From positions 1 through 45,194 of the forward strand of contig JAXHTV010000019.1 in the NCBI GenBank assembly GCA_034189865.1: a stretch of 45,194 bases of DNA, given 5' to 3'. Below, in pieces: positions 33,755-43,333 of the stretch. The notes beneath the pieces are model-generated. The model was given only the letters and a program-made list of their open reading frames with translations, did not search any database and was not told the DNA's origin. Within the stretch, counting starts at the first letter, position 1, and each line of letters starts with the position of its first letter. This DNA comes from Pseudomonadota bacterium. Its GTDB lineage: Bacteria; Pseudomonadota; Gammaproteobacteria; UBA5335. The position numbers were made by a program, and so were the translations under genes.

Positions 33755-35227
33755 CTAGTCGGCTCGGGCCAGTGCCGAAGAGGTCACGCTATCGAACCGC
33801 GGGGGATCATCCATGGCCTGAACGAAGCCTTCAGGCCCGGCCCCTCCGACGGTCGCTGGGAACCAGAGCACCGCGGTGATATCGATATCGAGCTTGCCAA
33901 CCGGCAGCTTGGTGACGCGAAAACCGAATCGGGGCAAAGCCTCCGGGAAATCCTCGTACTCATAGGAATTCTCCGGCGCCACCGAATCCTCATACATCCC
34001 GATACCTTCCACGGGCCAGTCCCGGGGCACGTCGAATTTCAACACCACGTCCCAGCCGCGGCCGCTCTCCAGCCACAGCCATGTCCGGTCGGGAATGTGG
34101 ATATCCTGCTGCTCTTCGGCCGGCGTTTCTTGAGCATCGACATCGTGGTAGTGTCCGCTCGGATTCACCGCCGCGACGAAGCGCCCTCCGCGCAAATCGT
34201 TCATGTCCAGATAAATGTCGATAATCGGTCGATTCAACACCCGCGTTAAGATTTCGCCGCCGGGAATGTGCAGCTTGACCGGCAAAAAGATGCCCTGATC
34301 GTAAAGCGTCATGTCCGTCACGATGCGGAAGACCGGAATACCGGCCACCACCACCCAGATTTTGAGTTTGAGCACATCGCGAACCGGCCCTCTTTTCACG
34401 CCCACCAACTCGGCCTGCAAATTAGGCAACCCCACTTCGACCCGCGGCCATCGTGTGATCACGCCGGTCGAGAGTTCCAGAACCAAGGTATCCAACACCC
34501 GGTGTTCGGGGGTAGGGCCTGCGTTGGCGCGGAAATCTTCGAATATCAGAAGATTGTCCGGGTTGTTACGGAAATTGTAGAACGTGGTGTCGGCGATCAG
34601 GCGATCCGTGTCGTAGTTGACATAGTCGGTGGTATCGCGAAGCGAAGACCCCTTGACCACGTAGGCGTACCGGGTGGTGCCATCGAAACTCAGTTCAAGC
34701 TCGTCGACAATGCGCCCTTCTGGAACCGCCATAGTTTCCGGGTCGAATCGCTCGCCCCCGGTATCCCGATACATAAAAACGAACTCGTCCACGGCATCGA
34801 AAACCCCGGCGGTTCCGTCCACATCACCGGAGATACCCTGCTCATAGACCCAGCCGTCGGTATCCCGCTCGTCAATTTGAAACGGAATCGGAATCAACCG
34901 ACCGGCGCGCACCGCCATGACCGAATAGTCCGAGATCGGACCACCCACAAGCTGCGGTAGCTCCTCCCCTTTCAGCGTCACCGCATAAACCCAGGTAAAA
35001 TGCGTCAAACCCAAGCCAGAGACCATATCGTCCCATTGCTGGGTCGAGAGGCGAAAAGAGTAGTCTCGCTCCTTGGCCATCAGACTCGGATCCGCGCTCA
35101 GCGCTCCCATGAATTGCTCAAACTCACCATCATCCATGCTCCCGTACGGGGCGATGCCCCAGGCAGAACCACTCAACATTAGGGGCAATAGCGCACCCCA
35201 TATCCAAGCTATCGATCGCTTGATCAT
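33755..35227 (-). CDS. Large secreted protein of unknown function
   Basis: 490 residues; family not recognised. ATG 35227 with GGAGGAG eight bases upstream. Signal peptide (1-24, ALLPLMLSGSAWG-IAP). No transmembrane helix after that. It is acidic and beta-rich, with a notable segment at about residues 115-155: PIPFQIDERDTDGWVYEQ and DAVDEFVFMYRDTGGERF, an Asp-rich stretch that recurs in unrelated-looking secreted proteins and could bind calcium. No catalytic motif is seen. It stands alone between the DUF6165 gene and the Mo-carrier-like gene. Base composition matches its surroundings. Confidence 0.75.
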   Translation of the reverse strand: MIKRSIAWIWGALLPLMLSGSAWGIAPYGSMDDGEFEQFMGALSADPSLMAKERDYSFRLSTQQWDDMVSGLGLTHFTWVYAVTLKGEELPQLVGGPISDYSVMAVRAGRLIPIPFQIDERDTDGWVYEQGISGDVDGTAGVFDAVDEFVFMYRDTGGERFDPETMAVPEGRIVDELELSFDGTTRYAYVVKGSSLRDTTDYVNYDTDRLIADTTFYNFRNNPDNLLIFEDFRANAGPTPEHRVLDTLVLELSTGVITRWPRVEVGLPNLQAELVGVKRGPVRDVLKLKIWVVVAGIPVFRIVTDMTLYDQGIFLPVKLHIPGGEILTRVLNRPIIDIYLDMNDLRGGRFVAAVNPSGHYHDVDAQETPAEEQQDIHIPDRTWLWLESGRGWDVVLKFDVPRDWPVEGIGMYEDSVAPENSYEYEDFPEALPRFGFRVTKLPVGKLDIDITAVLWFPATVGGAGPEGFVQAMDDPPRFDSVTSSALARAD

Positions 35228-35331
35228 CCGTGAATCTCCTCCGTCGTTTTATCATGCGCGTCCAGCCGGGCGGCCGAACCACGGCCAACCCGGACTGTTG
35301 CGGCAGACGTTCGCAAACGGGGTAACCGTTA

Positions 35332-35382
35332 AGTCAATTGAGGACGGTTTGAAAAAAATTTCCAGTCTAATTAGTCAATTGA
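35332..35382. repeat. Pair of 10-base direct repeats AGTCAATTGA
   Basis: AGTCAATTGA occurs at 35332-35341 and 35373-35382, 41 bases apart (about four helical turns), just before the Mo-carrier-like gene and in an AT-rich stretch. The central CAATTG is palindromic. It could be a regulator-binding pair or chance. Confidence 0.4.
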
Positions 35383-35395
35383 AATAAAACGCGAT

Positions 35396-35947
35396 ATGAA
35401 AGAGCAGCGGAAAGAAGGGCCAAACACCGATGTCGGTACGGGCCCCATGGGACAACCGGTGATCGTATCGGGCGGTCAGACGGGAGTCGATCGGGCGGCT
35501 TTAGACGCGGCTTTGGCCATCGGTTGGCCATGCGGCGGGTGGTGCCCGCAAGGCCGGCTTGCGGAAGATGGCGTGATCCCGGACCAATACCCCCTAACAG
35601 AGTTGAAGCGCGGAGGATACGCGGCACGGACACGGCGCAACGTGGAAGACAGTGACGGGACCTTGGTCATTTACTTTGGCCGGCCCAGTGGCGGGACGGC
35701 GTTAACGGAAAAATACTGCCGACAAACACAACGCCCACTACTGAGTGTGAACGGCAATCACACCCCACCGAGGGAAGCGGCTCGCGCCATTGCCCGATTC
35801 GTTCGAACACACAACATCACCCGGCTTAACGTGGCCGGGCCGCGGGCCAGCGGAGAACCCAAGGCTTACGACTACACGCGAAAGGCGCTGGGCAGCTATC
35901 TGGAAGGTTTAGAAAAAGGCGTTTCTAGAACGAAACAACCCACGTAG
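35396..35947 (+). CDS. Putative molybdenum carrier protein (YpsA/Rossmann-like)
   Basis: 183 residues, ATG 35396 without a clear ribosome site; ATG 35447 would start directly at the conserved core. The signature VIVSGGQTGVDRAALDAAL near residue 25 and DGTLVIYFGRPSGGTALTEKYC match the putative molybdenum carrier family (Rossmann-like, DprA/LOG-related nucleotide-binding fold). The family's Mo cofactor binding is known from one carrier protein and may not hold here; nucleotide or ligand binding is the safer statement. Not in an operon with moaB. Confidence 0.8.
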   Translation: MKEQRKEGPNTDVGTGPMGQPVIVSGGQTGVDRAALDAALAIGWPCGGWCPQGRLAEDGVIPDQYPLTELKRGGYAARTRRNVEDSDGTLVIYFGRPSGGTALTEKYCRQTQRPLLSVNGNHTPPREAARAIARFVRTHNITRLNVAGPRASGEPKAYDYTRKALGSYLEGLEKGVSRTKQPT

Positions 35948-35964
35948 GTGAACTCACAGAGCCG

Positions 35965-36330
35965 TTATTCTTGGCCATCGGATGCAGCCACCGCGTGGTA
36001 GGTTTCTTTTGTCAGCAGAAAACGCAGCTTGCCGTTCTCGATTTCGAACGGGCTGCGCGCACGGGCTTTCACCGGGCCGGTTTCGTTTTCTAAAACCACC
36101 ACGCCCGATTCCGGCAAAGACCACCGTCCAATCTCGCCATTGGAACGCTGATAGCGCCCATCGGGGAAAAACTCGACGACCGCTCCATCGTCGGTCTTTT
36201 GCCACGCACCCACCAAAGGTGAGGCAGCCAAGGCTTCGGCCACTTCTTCGCCCTGCTCCGACGAACAACCTGCCGTCAGCATCACTGCGAGGAAAAACAA
36301 GACCCATGCGAGGTGATTGAACTTAGTCAT
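35965..36330 (-). CDS. Small lipoprotein, lipocalin-like
   Basis: 121 residues from ATG 36330 (a longer frame from 36360 is less likely, as the lipoprotein signal begins at MTKFNHLAW). Lipobox L-T-A-G-C with Cys22, so it is acylated and exported; Ser at +2 favours outer-membrane sorting. The mature part SPLVGAWQKTDDGAVVEFFPDGRYQ resembles small lipocalin-like domains (Lipocalin_4/5 type), with beta strands to the end. Function unknown; convergent with the Mo-carrier-like gene. Confidence 0.78.
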   Translation of the reverse strand: MTKFNHLAWVLFFLAVMLTAGCSSEQGEEVAEALAASPLVGAWQKTDDGAVVEFFPDGRYQRSNGEIGRWSLPESGVVVLENETGPVKARARSPFEIENGKLRFLLTKETYHAVAASDGQE

Positions 36331-36553
36331 GATCTGATCCGTGTCATTGAGATAGCCCACCCGGGAATCGGGGCATTATGCGGCAACAAACGTGTGGTGT
36401 CGAAGCACCGCTTTAACGTTTTTGAAGCATCCGTTATGGTGGCTGCTTTGCTGACCATCTTCGATAATCGCATCGTCACGCAGCACCGGTTTCGACAAAC
36501 CCGTCCAGGCCAAGCCGGCCTGAGACTCTAAAGCCTATCTAGAGGAGTAGACC

Positions 36554-37696
36554 GTGAGCAAATCACGAAATCTGTTCACCGAAGAACACGAAATGTACCG
36601 AGAGACCTGTCGGCGTTTCTACGAGAAAGAAGTCATCCCCTACCACGACCAGTGGGAAGAGGATGGCCAGGTCTCCCGTGAGGTATGGCTCAAAGCCGGG
36701 GAGGCGGGATTGCTTTGCATGTCGCTGCCGGAAGAGTACGGCGGCTCCAACGCCGACTTCATGTTCACCGTCGTTCAAGCCGAAGAACAAAGCCGTGCCG
36801 GCACATCCGGCCCCGGGTTCATGCTGCATAACGAAATCGTCGCCCCTTATATCTTCAAGTACGGCAACGACGAGCAGAAACAACGTTGGCTGCCGAAAAT
36901 GACGCGGGGCGAAATGATCGGCGCCATCGCCATGACCGAACCCGGCACAGGCTCCGACCTGCAAGCGGTCCGGACACACGCCAAGCGCGAAGGCGACCAC
37001 TACATCCTCAACGGTCAAAAGACCTTCATCACCAACGGCTACATGTGCGATTTGGTGATTGTCGTGTGTAAAACCGATCCTGAAAAAGGCGCCGGAGGCA
37101 TCAGCTTACTGGTGGTCGAAGCCGGCACGCCGGGATTCGACAAAGGCCGAAAGCTGAAAAAAGTCGGCATGAAAGCCCAAGATACGGCGGAACTCTTTTT
37201 CGACAACTGCAAAGTACCGGCGAGCAACCTGCTGGGCAAAGAAGGCGCCGGCTTCGGCTACCTCATGAGCGAGTTGGTTCAAGAACGGCTGCTGATCGCG
37301 ATGGGGTCTATCACCGCCAGCGAGTATGTGCTGAACCACACCATCGAGTATGTGAAAAATCGTGAAGCTTTCGGGCGGCCGATTTCCAAATTCCAAAACA
37401 CGCGATTCAAGCTGGCCGAGTTGAAAACACAGGTGACCATCGGCCGGATCTTCGTCGATCGCTGCCTGGAGTTGCACATGCAAAAGAAACTCGACGTCAC
37501 CACCGCCGCAATGGCCAAGATGTGGACCACCGACCTCCAGTGCGCACTGACGGACGAGTGCGTCCAACTCCATGGGGGATATGGCTACATGCTGGAGTAT
37601 CCGGTCGCCAAAGCGTTTGTGGACGGGCGCGTTCAAAAGATCTACGGCGGCACCAACGAGATCATGAAAGAACTCATCAGCCGCAGTTTTTTGTAG
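36554..37696 (+). CDS. Acyl-CoA dehydrogenase
   Basis: FAD-dependent enzyme introducing the alpha-beta double bond in acyl-CoA beta-oxidation. 380 residues, GTG 36554 with GAGGAG upstream. Domains: N-terminal helical (1-120), beta barrel ([16 protein letters not shown], family signature 1, residues 135-150), C-terminal helical with [33 protein letters not shown] near the end, split over 338-375. The catalytic Glu belongs to the helix about residue 245 or to GGTNE depending on subfamily; both are present in some form. Chain-length choice is unknown. Confidence 0.94.
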   Translation: MSKSRNLFTEEHEMYRETCRRFYEKEVIPYHDQWEEDGQVSREVWLKAGEAGLLCMSLPEEYGGSNADFMFTVVQAEEQSRAGTSGPGFMLHNEIVAPYIFKYGNDEQKQRWLPKMTRGEMIGAIAMTEPGTGSDLQAVRTHAKREGDHYILNGQKTFITNGYMCDLVIVVCKTDPEKGAGGISLLVVEAGTPGFDKGRKLKKVGMKAQDTAELFFDNCKVPASNLLGKEGAGFGYLMSELVQERLLIAMGSITASEYVLNHTIEYVKNREAFGRPISKFQNTRFKLAELKTQVTIGRIFVDRCLELHMQKKLDVTTAAMAKMWTTDLQCALTDECVQLHGGYGYMLEYPVAKAFVDGRVQKIYGGTNEIMKELISRSFL

Positions 37697-37703
37697 GCCG
37701 AAT

Positions 37704-38429
37704 TTAGCGCTCTAGAAAGTACTGTACGGTCGAGACCACCCGGACGATCTTGTGAATCTGGGTGGTCTCGTCGGCATAGCGAACCGCATCGCGCGGTTTG
37801 ATCACAAAAACGCCCTGATTGGCCCGGCGAATCCCACCCAGCGGGCTGCCGCTGTCCTCGGCGAACTGTTCGGCCGCGGCCCGGGCATTGGCGGTTGCCG
37901 CTTTCAACATCTCCGGTTTGATGTCGTTCAAACGGGTAAACAAATAACTCACGCCACTGGATTGATCCCGGCTACCCAATACCACACCTTGGCGTGCCAG
38001 CTCCCCTACCTGGCCGTTCAGGCTCGCCACGCGCTCAACGTCCTCACTTCGAATGATCACGCCCTGACGCAGAATAAATCGCGGCCCACCGGTCTGTTGC
38101 TGGTAAGGGTTCGACAGCCGGTCGGTCACTTCCAGCGTCGTCAAACTCAAGGCGTCGGCGGGCAAGCCGCCGGCTTCAACGAATCGTCGTACCGCCACGG
38201 TGCTGGTTTCGATCTGACGTTGAACGGCTGGCAGATCGTCGCCATTGGCAATCACCTCCAGCGACCACAAGGCCAGATTCGCCCGCACCTCACGCTCGGC
38301 CAGCCCCTTGACGGTGACATATCTCGCATCCGTCCGACCGGCATAAAAGCCATAGCCCGTCGCGATCCCCGCAACAGCAATGCCCAAGGCAACAAACATG
38401 GAGGCAAGCAGGAATCGAGGCTGGCTCAT
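37704..38429 (-). CDS. SIMPL (DUF541) domain protein, membrane anchored
   Basis: 241 residues, ATG 38429. One N-terminal transmembrane helix or signal (about 8-28, LLASMFVALGIAVAGIATGYGF), then the SIMPL domain with TVKGLAEREVRANLALWSLEVIANG, TLEVTDRLSNPYQQ and the closing VRVVSTVQYFLE. Family function is not settled; relatives are periplasmic or surface proteins, one linked to IRAK signalling in mammals. Convergent with the acyl-CoA dehydrogenase gene with only seven bases between stops. Confidence 0.88.
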   Translation of the reverse strand: MSQPRFLLASMFVALGIAVAGIATGYGFYAGRTDARYVTVKGLAEREVRANLALWSLEVIANGDDLPAVQRQIETSTVAVRRFVEAGGLPADALSLTTLEVTDRLSNPYQQQTGGPRFILRQGVIIRSEDVERVASLNGQVGELARQGVVLGSRDQSSGVSYLFTRLNDIKPEMLKAATANARAAAEQFAEDSGSPLGGIRRANQGVFVIKPRDAVRYADETTQIHKIVRVVSTVQYFLER

Positions 38430-38474
38430 CGAAAAAAACTCCGTGAAGTCAGCGAACGGCAGCGGGTCGAACCC

Positions 38475-38735
38475 TCAGCTATGGGAGTGCCCACCGGGGC
38501 CACAGCCGCAGCGGGTTTGGCCACACGGCATCGTTTGGGGCAGGGCGCGCTTCGCACCCGAGACAAAATTCCCACCCGTAATCAGCCGCTCGACGGGCGC
38601 ATCGGCCGGGGTATCGCCGAGTTGCGCGCCCGCAGCAGCGCACAAATCACCCCAAGTCTTCAACTCCGCGCTGACCCCGTGCCAGACCGAGATGGTCTGA
38701 TCGTTGGCCGAACAACGATAGTCATACGTTGGCAT
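38475..38735 (-). CDS. FmdB-like small protein, zinc ribbon degraded
   Basis: 86 residues, ATG 38735 with GGAG six bases upstream. It starts with MPTYDYRCSANDQTISVWH like FmdB/CxxC regulatory-type zinc ribbons, but the second Cys of the usual C-x2-C is missing (C-S-A-N-D), and the C-terminus CGQTRCGCGPGGHSHS carries the other Cys and His. It could still bind a metal with the tail Cys/His cluster. Function unknown. Confidence 0.72.
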   Translation of the reverse strand: MPTYDYRCSANDQTISVWHGVSAELKTWGDLCAAAGAQLGDTPADAPVERLITGGNFVSGAKRALPQTMPCGQTRCGCGPGGHSHS

Positions 38736-38983
38736 AACTGACTCCTGCTGTTTGAGCGAACACGGGATATAACCCCTCGCCGCTCAAGGATGGGCGACCT
38801 GCCACGGCTTAGCGGCTTGAGCAGTTGATTCTAGAACGATCACGGGTAGCCGCCAACTCCGCGAAATCTGGCTCGCGACTCAACTTTGCTGAACAGCGCT
38901 TGGACTCCGCCCAGAATTGTAGCTATCTTGCCAGACCAATCACCTCCAAAATGTTTAGAAAGTCGGACCAAGGAGTGTCGGCC

Positions 38984-40654
38984 GTGCGAACAGACGTTTT
39001 TACCTGGAAAGAGGATCGACCCTGGCCCAATTGCCGGCTAAAACGCGGTGCCATCGTCGGCCACACCACGCCCCACAGCACCAAACTGTGGCTTCGGACG
39101 GGATACCCGGGAGACTATCAACTGTTGCTTTTTCCAATTAACGCCGACAGCGAGGCGCTTCGACAGCAGCTCACTGAGGTGCCCTTGAAGCTGGAAGACT
39201 TGCCTGACTCCGTTCGGCGGATTCCGCTGAAGGTGGAAAATTTCGACTCCGATACGACTTGCGTAGTGACCATCGACGAGTTGGAGCCATCGACTGAATA
39301 CGGCTACGCCCTGCATGGCCGCGATGGAGCGATTGAGCGCATCGTGTTAGGACAAGACCGGCCTTATCAGTTCCGCACCCTCCACGACGATCCGGGCGCG
39401 TCATTCAGCTTTGGTTTCTACTCGTGCCATATGCCCTACAAAGACACGATGTTTCGTAAAACGGATATCGTCAACCAGTCCATGTGGGATTACTTCGATG
39501 CCGCGTTGAATCGACAGCACTCCCGAGATCTCCGCTTTGTCATTGGTGGGGGCGATCAGGTGTATACCGACGGAGTCGACAGTCTGAACATCTGGCGATA
39601 CCTTGCCAAAGTCGCCCGCAAGCAGGACGGTCAACTCCTACCTACCAAAGAATCCATGGTGACCTGGTACCGCGACATCTATCGCGGTTATTGGGGTTTC
39701 GAGAACCTTCGGCAGGTACACAGCCGCTACCCGCAATACATGATCTGGGACGATCACGAACTGGGGGACGGCTGGGGGTCCTACCGACTGAGCGGCAATC
39801 AGCAGGACGAACTGAACGAGTTGTTCGACTACAAAAAAGCCGGCTTGACCCGAGACGAGGCACTGATCCTAATCGGGGAGATGAAAAAAGCGGCATTTCA
39901 AGTCTACGACGAATACCAGCATGCACATAACCCCGATACACCCCAGGGACAGTTTGACTACGACTTCCGTTGCGGCCGTGCCGCCTTCTATTGCCTGGAT
40001 GGTCGCGGGCAACGGGATATCAACCGAAAATCACGACGAGTGCTAGGAATCGCCCAGTATCAACGCTTCAAGCGCTGGTTGGAGGCACGGGATCCGGCCG
40101 AAACACCTTTTCTGTTCGTGATCTCGGCCGTGCCCATCATGCATCTGGCGACCGTTCTGGCCAACGCCGACGACACCATCCTGGCGGATATCGCGGACCT
40201 ACAGGACGATCTTCGCGACTCCTGGGAACACAAGCTCCACGATTCGGAACGGAAAGGACTGGTCAAAATGCTTTTCGCGGCCGCGAACAGGGGACTGAAG
40301 ATCTGTATCCTCAGCGGCGACGTACACACCTCCGCCGCCTTCAAAATGCGCGATCCATCCTCCGGCGCCATCATGTACCAGCTCACCTCAAGTGCCATTA
40401 CGTATGATAAATCTCGCCCACTCAGCTGGGTTTTGGGCAAAACTGTGTCGGACTGTGGGCGATCTGTCGACGGCTATGACTTCACGCAGCTGACACTTTA
40501 CACGGCCTGTAACTTTTCAATCGTGCAAGTCTTTCCGGAGGAGCAGACCGTTTGGTTCCGATTGTACGGCAAGCAAACCGTGTCAGACCCAAAAGAAGAA
40601 GCCGCGGACCTGCCGGTCAACAGCGCCCTCACAAACCTTGAACTACGGTTCTAG
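38984..40654 (+). CDS. PhoD-like metallophosphoesterase (alkaline phosphatase D family)
   Basis: About 556 residues from GTG 38984 (AGGAG eight bases upstream); a frame open from 38825 is less likely to be used because its upstream part lacks coding features. N-terminal beta domain with AIVGHTTPHSTKLWLRTG and a fibronectin-like YGYAL, then the PhoD core: FYSCHMPYK, GGGDQVYTDG (metal Asp), IWDDHELGDGWG (Asp-Asp-His), and CILSGDVHTSAAF (His). No signal peptide or Tat motif is seen, unlike secreted PhoD, so it may be cytoplasmic. Substrate (phosphodiester or other) unknown. Confidence 0.86.
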   Translation: MRTDVFTWKEDRPWPNCRLKRGAIVGHTTPHSTKLWLRTGYPGDYQLLLFPINADSEALRQQLTEVPLKLEDLPDSVRRIPLKVENFDSDTTCVVTIDELEPSTEYGYALHGRDGAIERIVLGQDRPYQFRTLHDDPGASFSFGFYSCHMPYKDTMFRKTDIVNQSMWDYFDAALNRQHSRDLRFVIGGGDQVYTDGVDSLNIWRYLAKVARKQDGQLLPTKESMVTWYRDIYRGYWGFENLRQVHSRYPQYMIWDDHELGDGWGSYRLSGNQQDELNELFDYKKAGLTRDEALILIGEMKKAAFQVYDEYQHAHNPDTPQGQFDYDFRCGRAAFYCLDGRGQRDINRKSRRVLGIAQYQRFKRWLEARDPAETPFLFVISAVPIMHLATVLANADDTILADIADLQDDLRDSWEHKLHDSERKGLVKMLFAAANRGLKICILSGDVHTSAAFKMRDPSSGAIMYQLTSSAITYDKSRPLSWVLGKTVSDCGRSVDGYDFTQLTLYTACNFSIVQVFPEEQTVWFRLYGKQTVSDPKEEAADLPVNSALTNLELRF

Positions 40655-40831
40655 TCGGCCGTGCTCGGTCGCCACAGTGTTTGTCGGATTGTCGGGACAA
40701 AACAACACACGCAAGCCAGCGGCTGTCACGGAAGAGGCGCTGTATAACCGCGCTGTCACCATGAGCGAAGCCTGATATGACGCCAAGCTAAGCGCTGTGA
40801 CTCACATTCACGCCCGCGGGGGTGGGCCTGT

Positions 40832-41680
40832 ATGCGCTTACATATCACACACACCACCCGGTACCGATACAGCCGCCCGGTTATTTTGGGGCCGCATCTG
40901 GTTCGACTGCATCCACGCTACGACCACCACGTTCGCTTGGAGAACTACCAACTCACGGTCAACCCCACACCCAGCAACCGAACACGCTATCTCGACCCGT
41001 GGGGTAACCTGGTCGACCAACTGTGGTTTCAAGGCCCCACCGAATCACTGACAATCCAAAGCGAGTGGGTCGCGCGGAATCACAACCGAAACCCGTTCGA
41101 CTATCTTGTGGATCGTTCACTCGATCAAGTTCCGATCCTGTATCCGGACCGGCTCGAACGAGGGCTACGACCCTATCTCGTAACGAATCCCCCTGTCGCA
41201 GAAATCACGCAGGCTCTCAGCCGGGAAATTGCGGCCAAATCCGGACAAAAGCTTTTGGGTTTCGTTTGTGCGCTCAACGGATATCTGTACCAGAACATCG
41301 AGCGCATCGTGCGCGAACAGGGACGACCACAGCGGCCAGAAACCACGCTGGAAACCGGCCGTGGAGCTTGTCGCGACCTGGCGGTCTTGTTCCTTGCCCT
41401 CTGCCGAGCCCAAGGCCTGGCGGCGCGTTTCGTGAGCGGCTACCAACACCGGGATACGCCGAGACAGCGTCGCTATCTCCATGCCTGGCCCGAAGTCTTT
41501 GTCCCGGGTGGCGGGTGGCGGGGCTTCGATCCCACCCATGGCTTGGCGGTGGCGGACAGACACATCGCCGTCGCAGCCGCCGCTGATCCATCCGACGCCT
41601 CGCCCATCGACGGTACGTTCAGCGGCACAGCGCAATCCGATATGGAGGTCCAGCTGCGTATCGAAACGATCGGGGGATAA
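40832..41680 (+). CDS. Transglutaminase-like cysteine protease-fold protein
   Basis: 282 residues, ATG 40832 with a GGTGGG element upstream. N-terminal beta domain (MRLHITHTTRYRYSRPV, as in Bact_transglu_N), then the transglutaminase core: Cys180 in TGRGACRDLAVLF, His217 in YLHAWPEVFV, Asp233 in GFDPTHGL, the full triad. No signal peptide, so probably cytoplasmic. These proteins may act as proteases or amidases, and the substrate is unknown. It is convergent with the SprT gene. Confidence 0.89.
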   Translation: MRLHITHTTRYRYSRPVILGPHLVRLHPRYDHHVRLENYQLTVNPTPSNRTRYLDPWGNLVDQLWFQGPTESLTIQSEWVARNHNRNPFDYLVDRSLDQVPILYPDRLERGLRPYLVTNPPVAEITQALSREIAAKSGQKLLGFVCALNGYLYQNIERIVREQGRPQRPETTLETGRGACRDLAVLFLALCRAQGLAARFVSGYQHRDTPRQRRYLHAWPEVFVPGGGWRGFDPTHGLAVADRHIAVAAAADPSDASPIDGTFSGTAQSDMEVQLRIETIGG

Positions 41681-41703
41681 ACCCGGCGCCACGGTCGATG
41701 TCA

Positions 41704-42285
41704 TCAAGCGGGTGTCAGCCGCTGACCGCAACGGCGGCAATCATACGCCGCGCCCCGTTCGATACGGTGGTGACGGATACTGGTCAGTTCGACCGGCCCG
41801 CAGCCGCAGCGATACCGATAGCGACGCAGGCGGCGTTGACGGACATTACGCGTATCGAAAGGGTGGCAACGTCTCGCCGGTGCACCGAGCAGCTCCATGA
41901 CCATCTTCCAGTGGCGTCCGTGGGGCGCGGCTCGCGGCCAAAGCTGCATCACCGCGCAGTGCGCGTATTCGTGCGGCACCACCTGGGCGAGGAACGACGA
42001 CTCATTCTCCCGCAGCAGAACAGGGTTCAGACTGATTTTTTTTGGGCCGGCGCGGCCTGCAGCACAGCCCCGCAGGGAATACTCCACGGCAACAGCAGCC
42101 AGCGGCTTGTCGAGCACTTGCTGCAAGTGGTTTTGCATTGCAACGAGGCGCGCTTCGATGCGCGCCGGCAGATCAGGGTTGGACTCAAGCCAGCGCCTGG
42201 CGTCGAGATAGGCCTGCCGCGAATCCGCGAAGGACAAGCGGCCCGAGAGGGGGATTGATCGGAACGAACCGTTGCGATTTGACAT
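41704..42285 (-). CDS. SprT family zinc metalloprotease-like protein
   Basis: 193 residues from ATG 42285; a TTG at 42312 would add nine residues and has a weak AGG, so the start is open. Active-site motif HEYAH (His105, Glu106, His109), the HExxH form of SprT, with a further Zn ligand likely in HGRHWKMVM. The C-terminal zinc ribbon has CGCG and C-R-R-C-G. SprT proteins in bacteria are of unsettled role; eukaryotic SPRTN degrades DNA-protein crosslinks. Convergent with the transglutaminase gene by 23 bases. Confidence 0.9.
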   Translation of the reverse strand: MSNRNGSFRSIPLSGRLSFADSRQAYLDARRWLESNPDLPARIEARLVAMQNHLQQVLDKPLAAVAVEYSLRGCAAGRAGPKKISLNPVLLRENESSFLAQVVPHEYAHCAVMQLWPRAAPHGRHWKMVMELLGAPARRCHPFDTRNVRQRRLRRYRYRCGCGPVELTSIRHHRIERGAAYDCRRCGQRLTPA

Positions 42286-42392
42286 GAAACGGCATTGGAT
42301 ATCGGCACGCAATTGCGCCTATCGTAACACGCTGTGGAATAACCTCAGCTCAGGATCGCACGCGTCTTTCGGCGGCGAATTCCGAGCCGCCC

Positions 42393-43169
42393 TTATTTAT
42401 CCACAAACGCGCGTTCGATGACGTAATCCCCGGGATATCCGATTCGGGGTGAACTTTCGAATCCCCGCTCATCCAGAATCACGCACAAGTCGTTCAGCAT
42501 GGCAGTACTGCCACAGATCATGATCCGGTCCGTGGCAGAATCCAGCGGCGGCAGACCGATATCGGAACACAGTTGTCCGTTTTCCAACAGGGCGGTGATT
42601 CTCCCCTGATGCTTAAATGGCTCCCGGGTTACCGTCGGATAATAGATGAGCTTTTCTCTGACTTCATCGCCAAAATACTCATTATGCGCCAGTTCGTGGG
42701 TGATGAAATCCTGATAGGCCAGATCAGAGACCCGGCGCACCCCGTGAACCAAAATAATCTTTTCGAACCGCTCGTAAGCATCAGGATCTTTAATAATACT
42801 CATAAACGGCGCCAGGCCCGTGCCCGTCGACAGCAAATATAAGTGCTTACCGGGACGCAAATCGTGCAGAAGCAAGCTACCGGTGGGTTTGGCGCTGATC
42901 AGAATCGAATCGCCCTCTTGGATATGCTGCAGGCGGGACGTAAGCGGCCCGTCCGGCACCTTGATGCTCAAAAACTCCAGGTCTTCTTCATAGTTCGCGC
43001 TGGCGATGCTGTAGGCGCGCATCAGCGGGCGCCCGTTGACCTCCAGGCCAACCATGACAAATTGGCCGTTCTCGAAGCGCAGCGCCGAGTCCCGGGTGGT
43101 CGAAAAACTGAAAATCGAATCGTTCCAATGCCGAACACTGAGAACGGTTTCCCTATTGATACTTGCCAT
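42393..43169 (-). CDS. fpr: Ferredoxin/flavodoxin-NADP+ reductase
   Basis: FAD enzyme of about 258 residues (the family norm) from ATG 43169; a longer frame to 43238 would add an atypical leader. FAD motif RAYSIASANYEEDLEF (R-x-Y-S), LSTGTGLAPFMSIIKD (GTGxAPF), ICGSTAMLNDL, and the C-terminal YVIERAFVDK, typical of FprA-like reductases. It passes electrons from NADPH to ferredoxin or Bfd. Divergent from bfd, whose promoter carries a Fur box, a fit for a Bfd-dependent iron release pathway. Confidence 0.93.
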   Translation of the reverse strand: MASINRETVLSVRHWNDSIFSFSTTRDSALRFENGQFVMVGLEVNGRPLMRAYSIASANYEEDLEFLSIKVPDGPLTSRLQHIQEGDSILISAKPTGSLLLHDLRPGKHLYLLSTGTGLAPFMSIIKDPDAYERFEKIILVHGVRRVSDLAYQDFITHELAHNEYFGDEVREKLIYYPTVTREPFKHQGRITALLENGQLCSDIGLPPLDSATDRIMICGSTAMLNDLCVILDERGFESSPRIGYPGDYVIERAFVDK

Positions 43170-43333
43170 CGGATATTTTTTCGGTGCCAGGAATGTAAGG
43201 ACGCGACGCATTTTACCCACAAGCCTGACGCTTAGCACTTAACTTATGGATATATCGATATTAATTACGAACGAATGCAACTGACCGAGCCGCCGATCGG
43301 CAGCATCGGCGGCCTATCGAAACAAAATCCCAA

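Noticed and set aside
34268-34960. 230-codon plus-strand frame inside the 490-residue gene
   Set aside because: Antisense shadow, His/Arg-rich, no ribosome site or domain.
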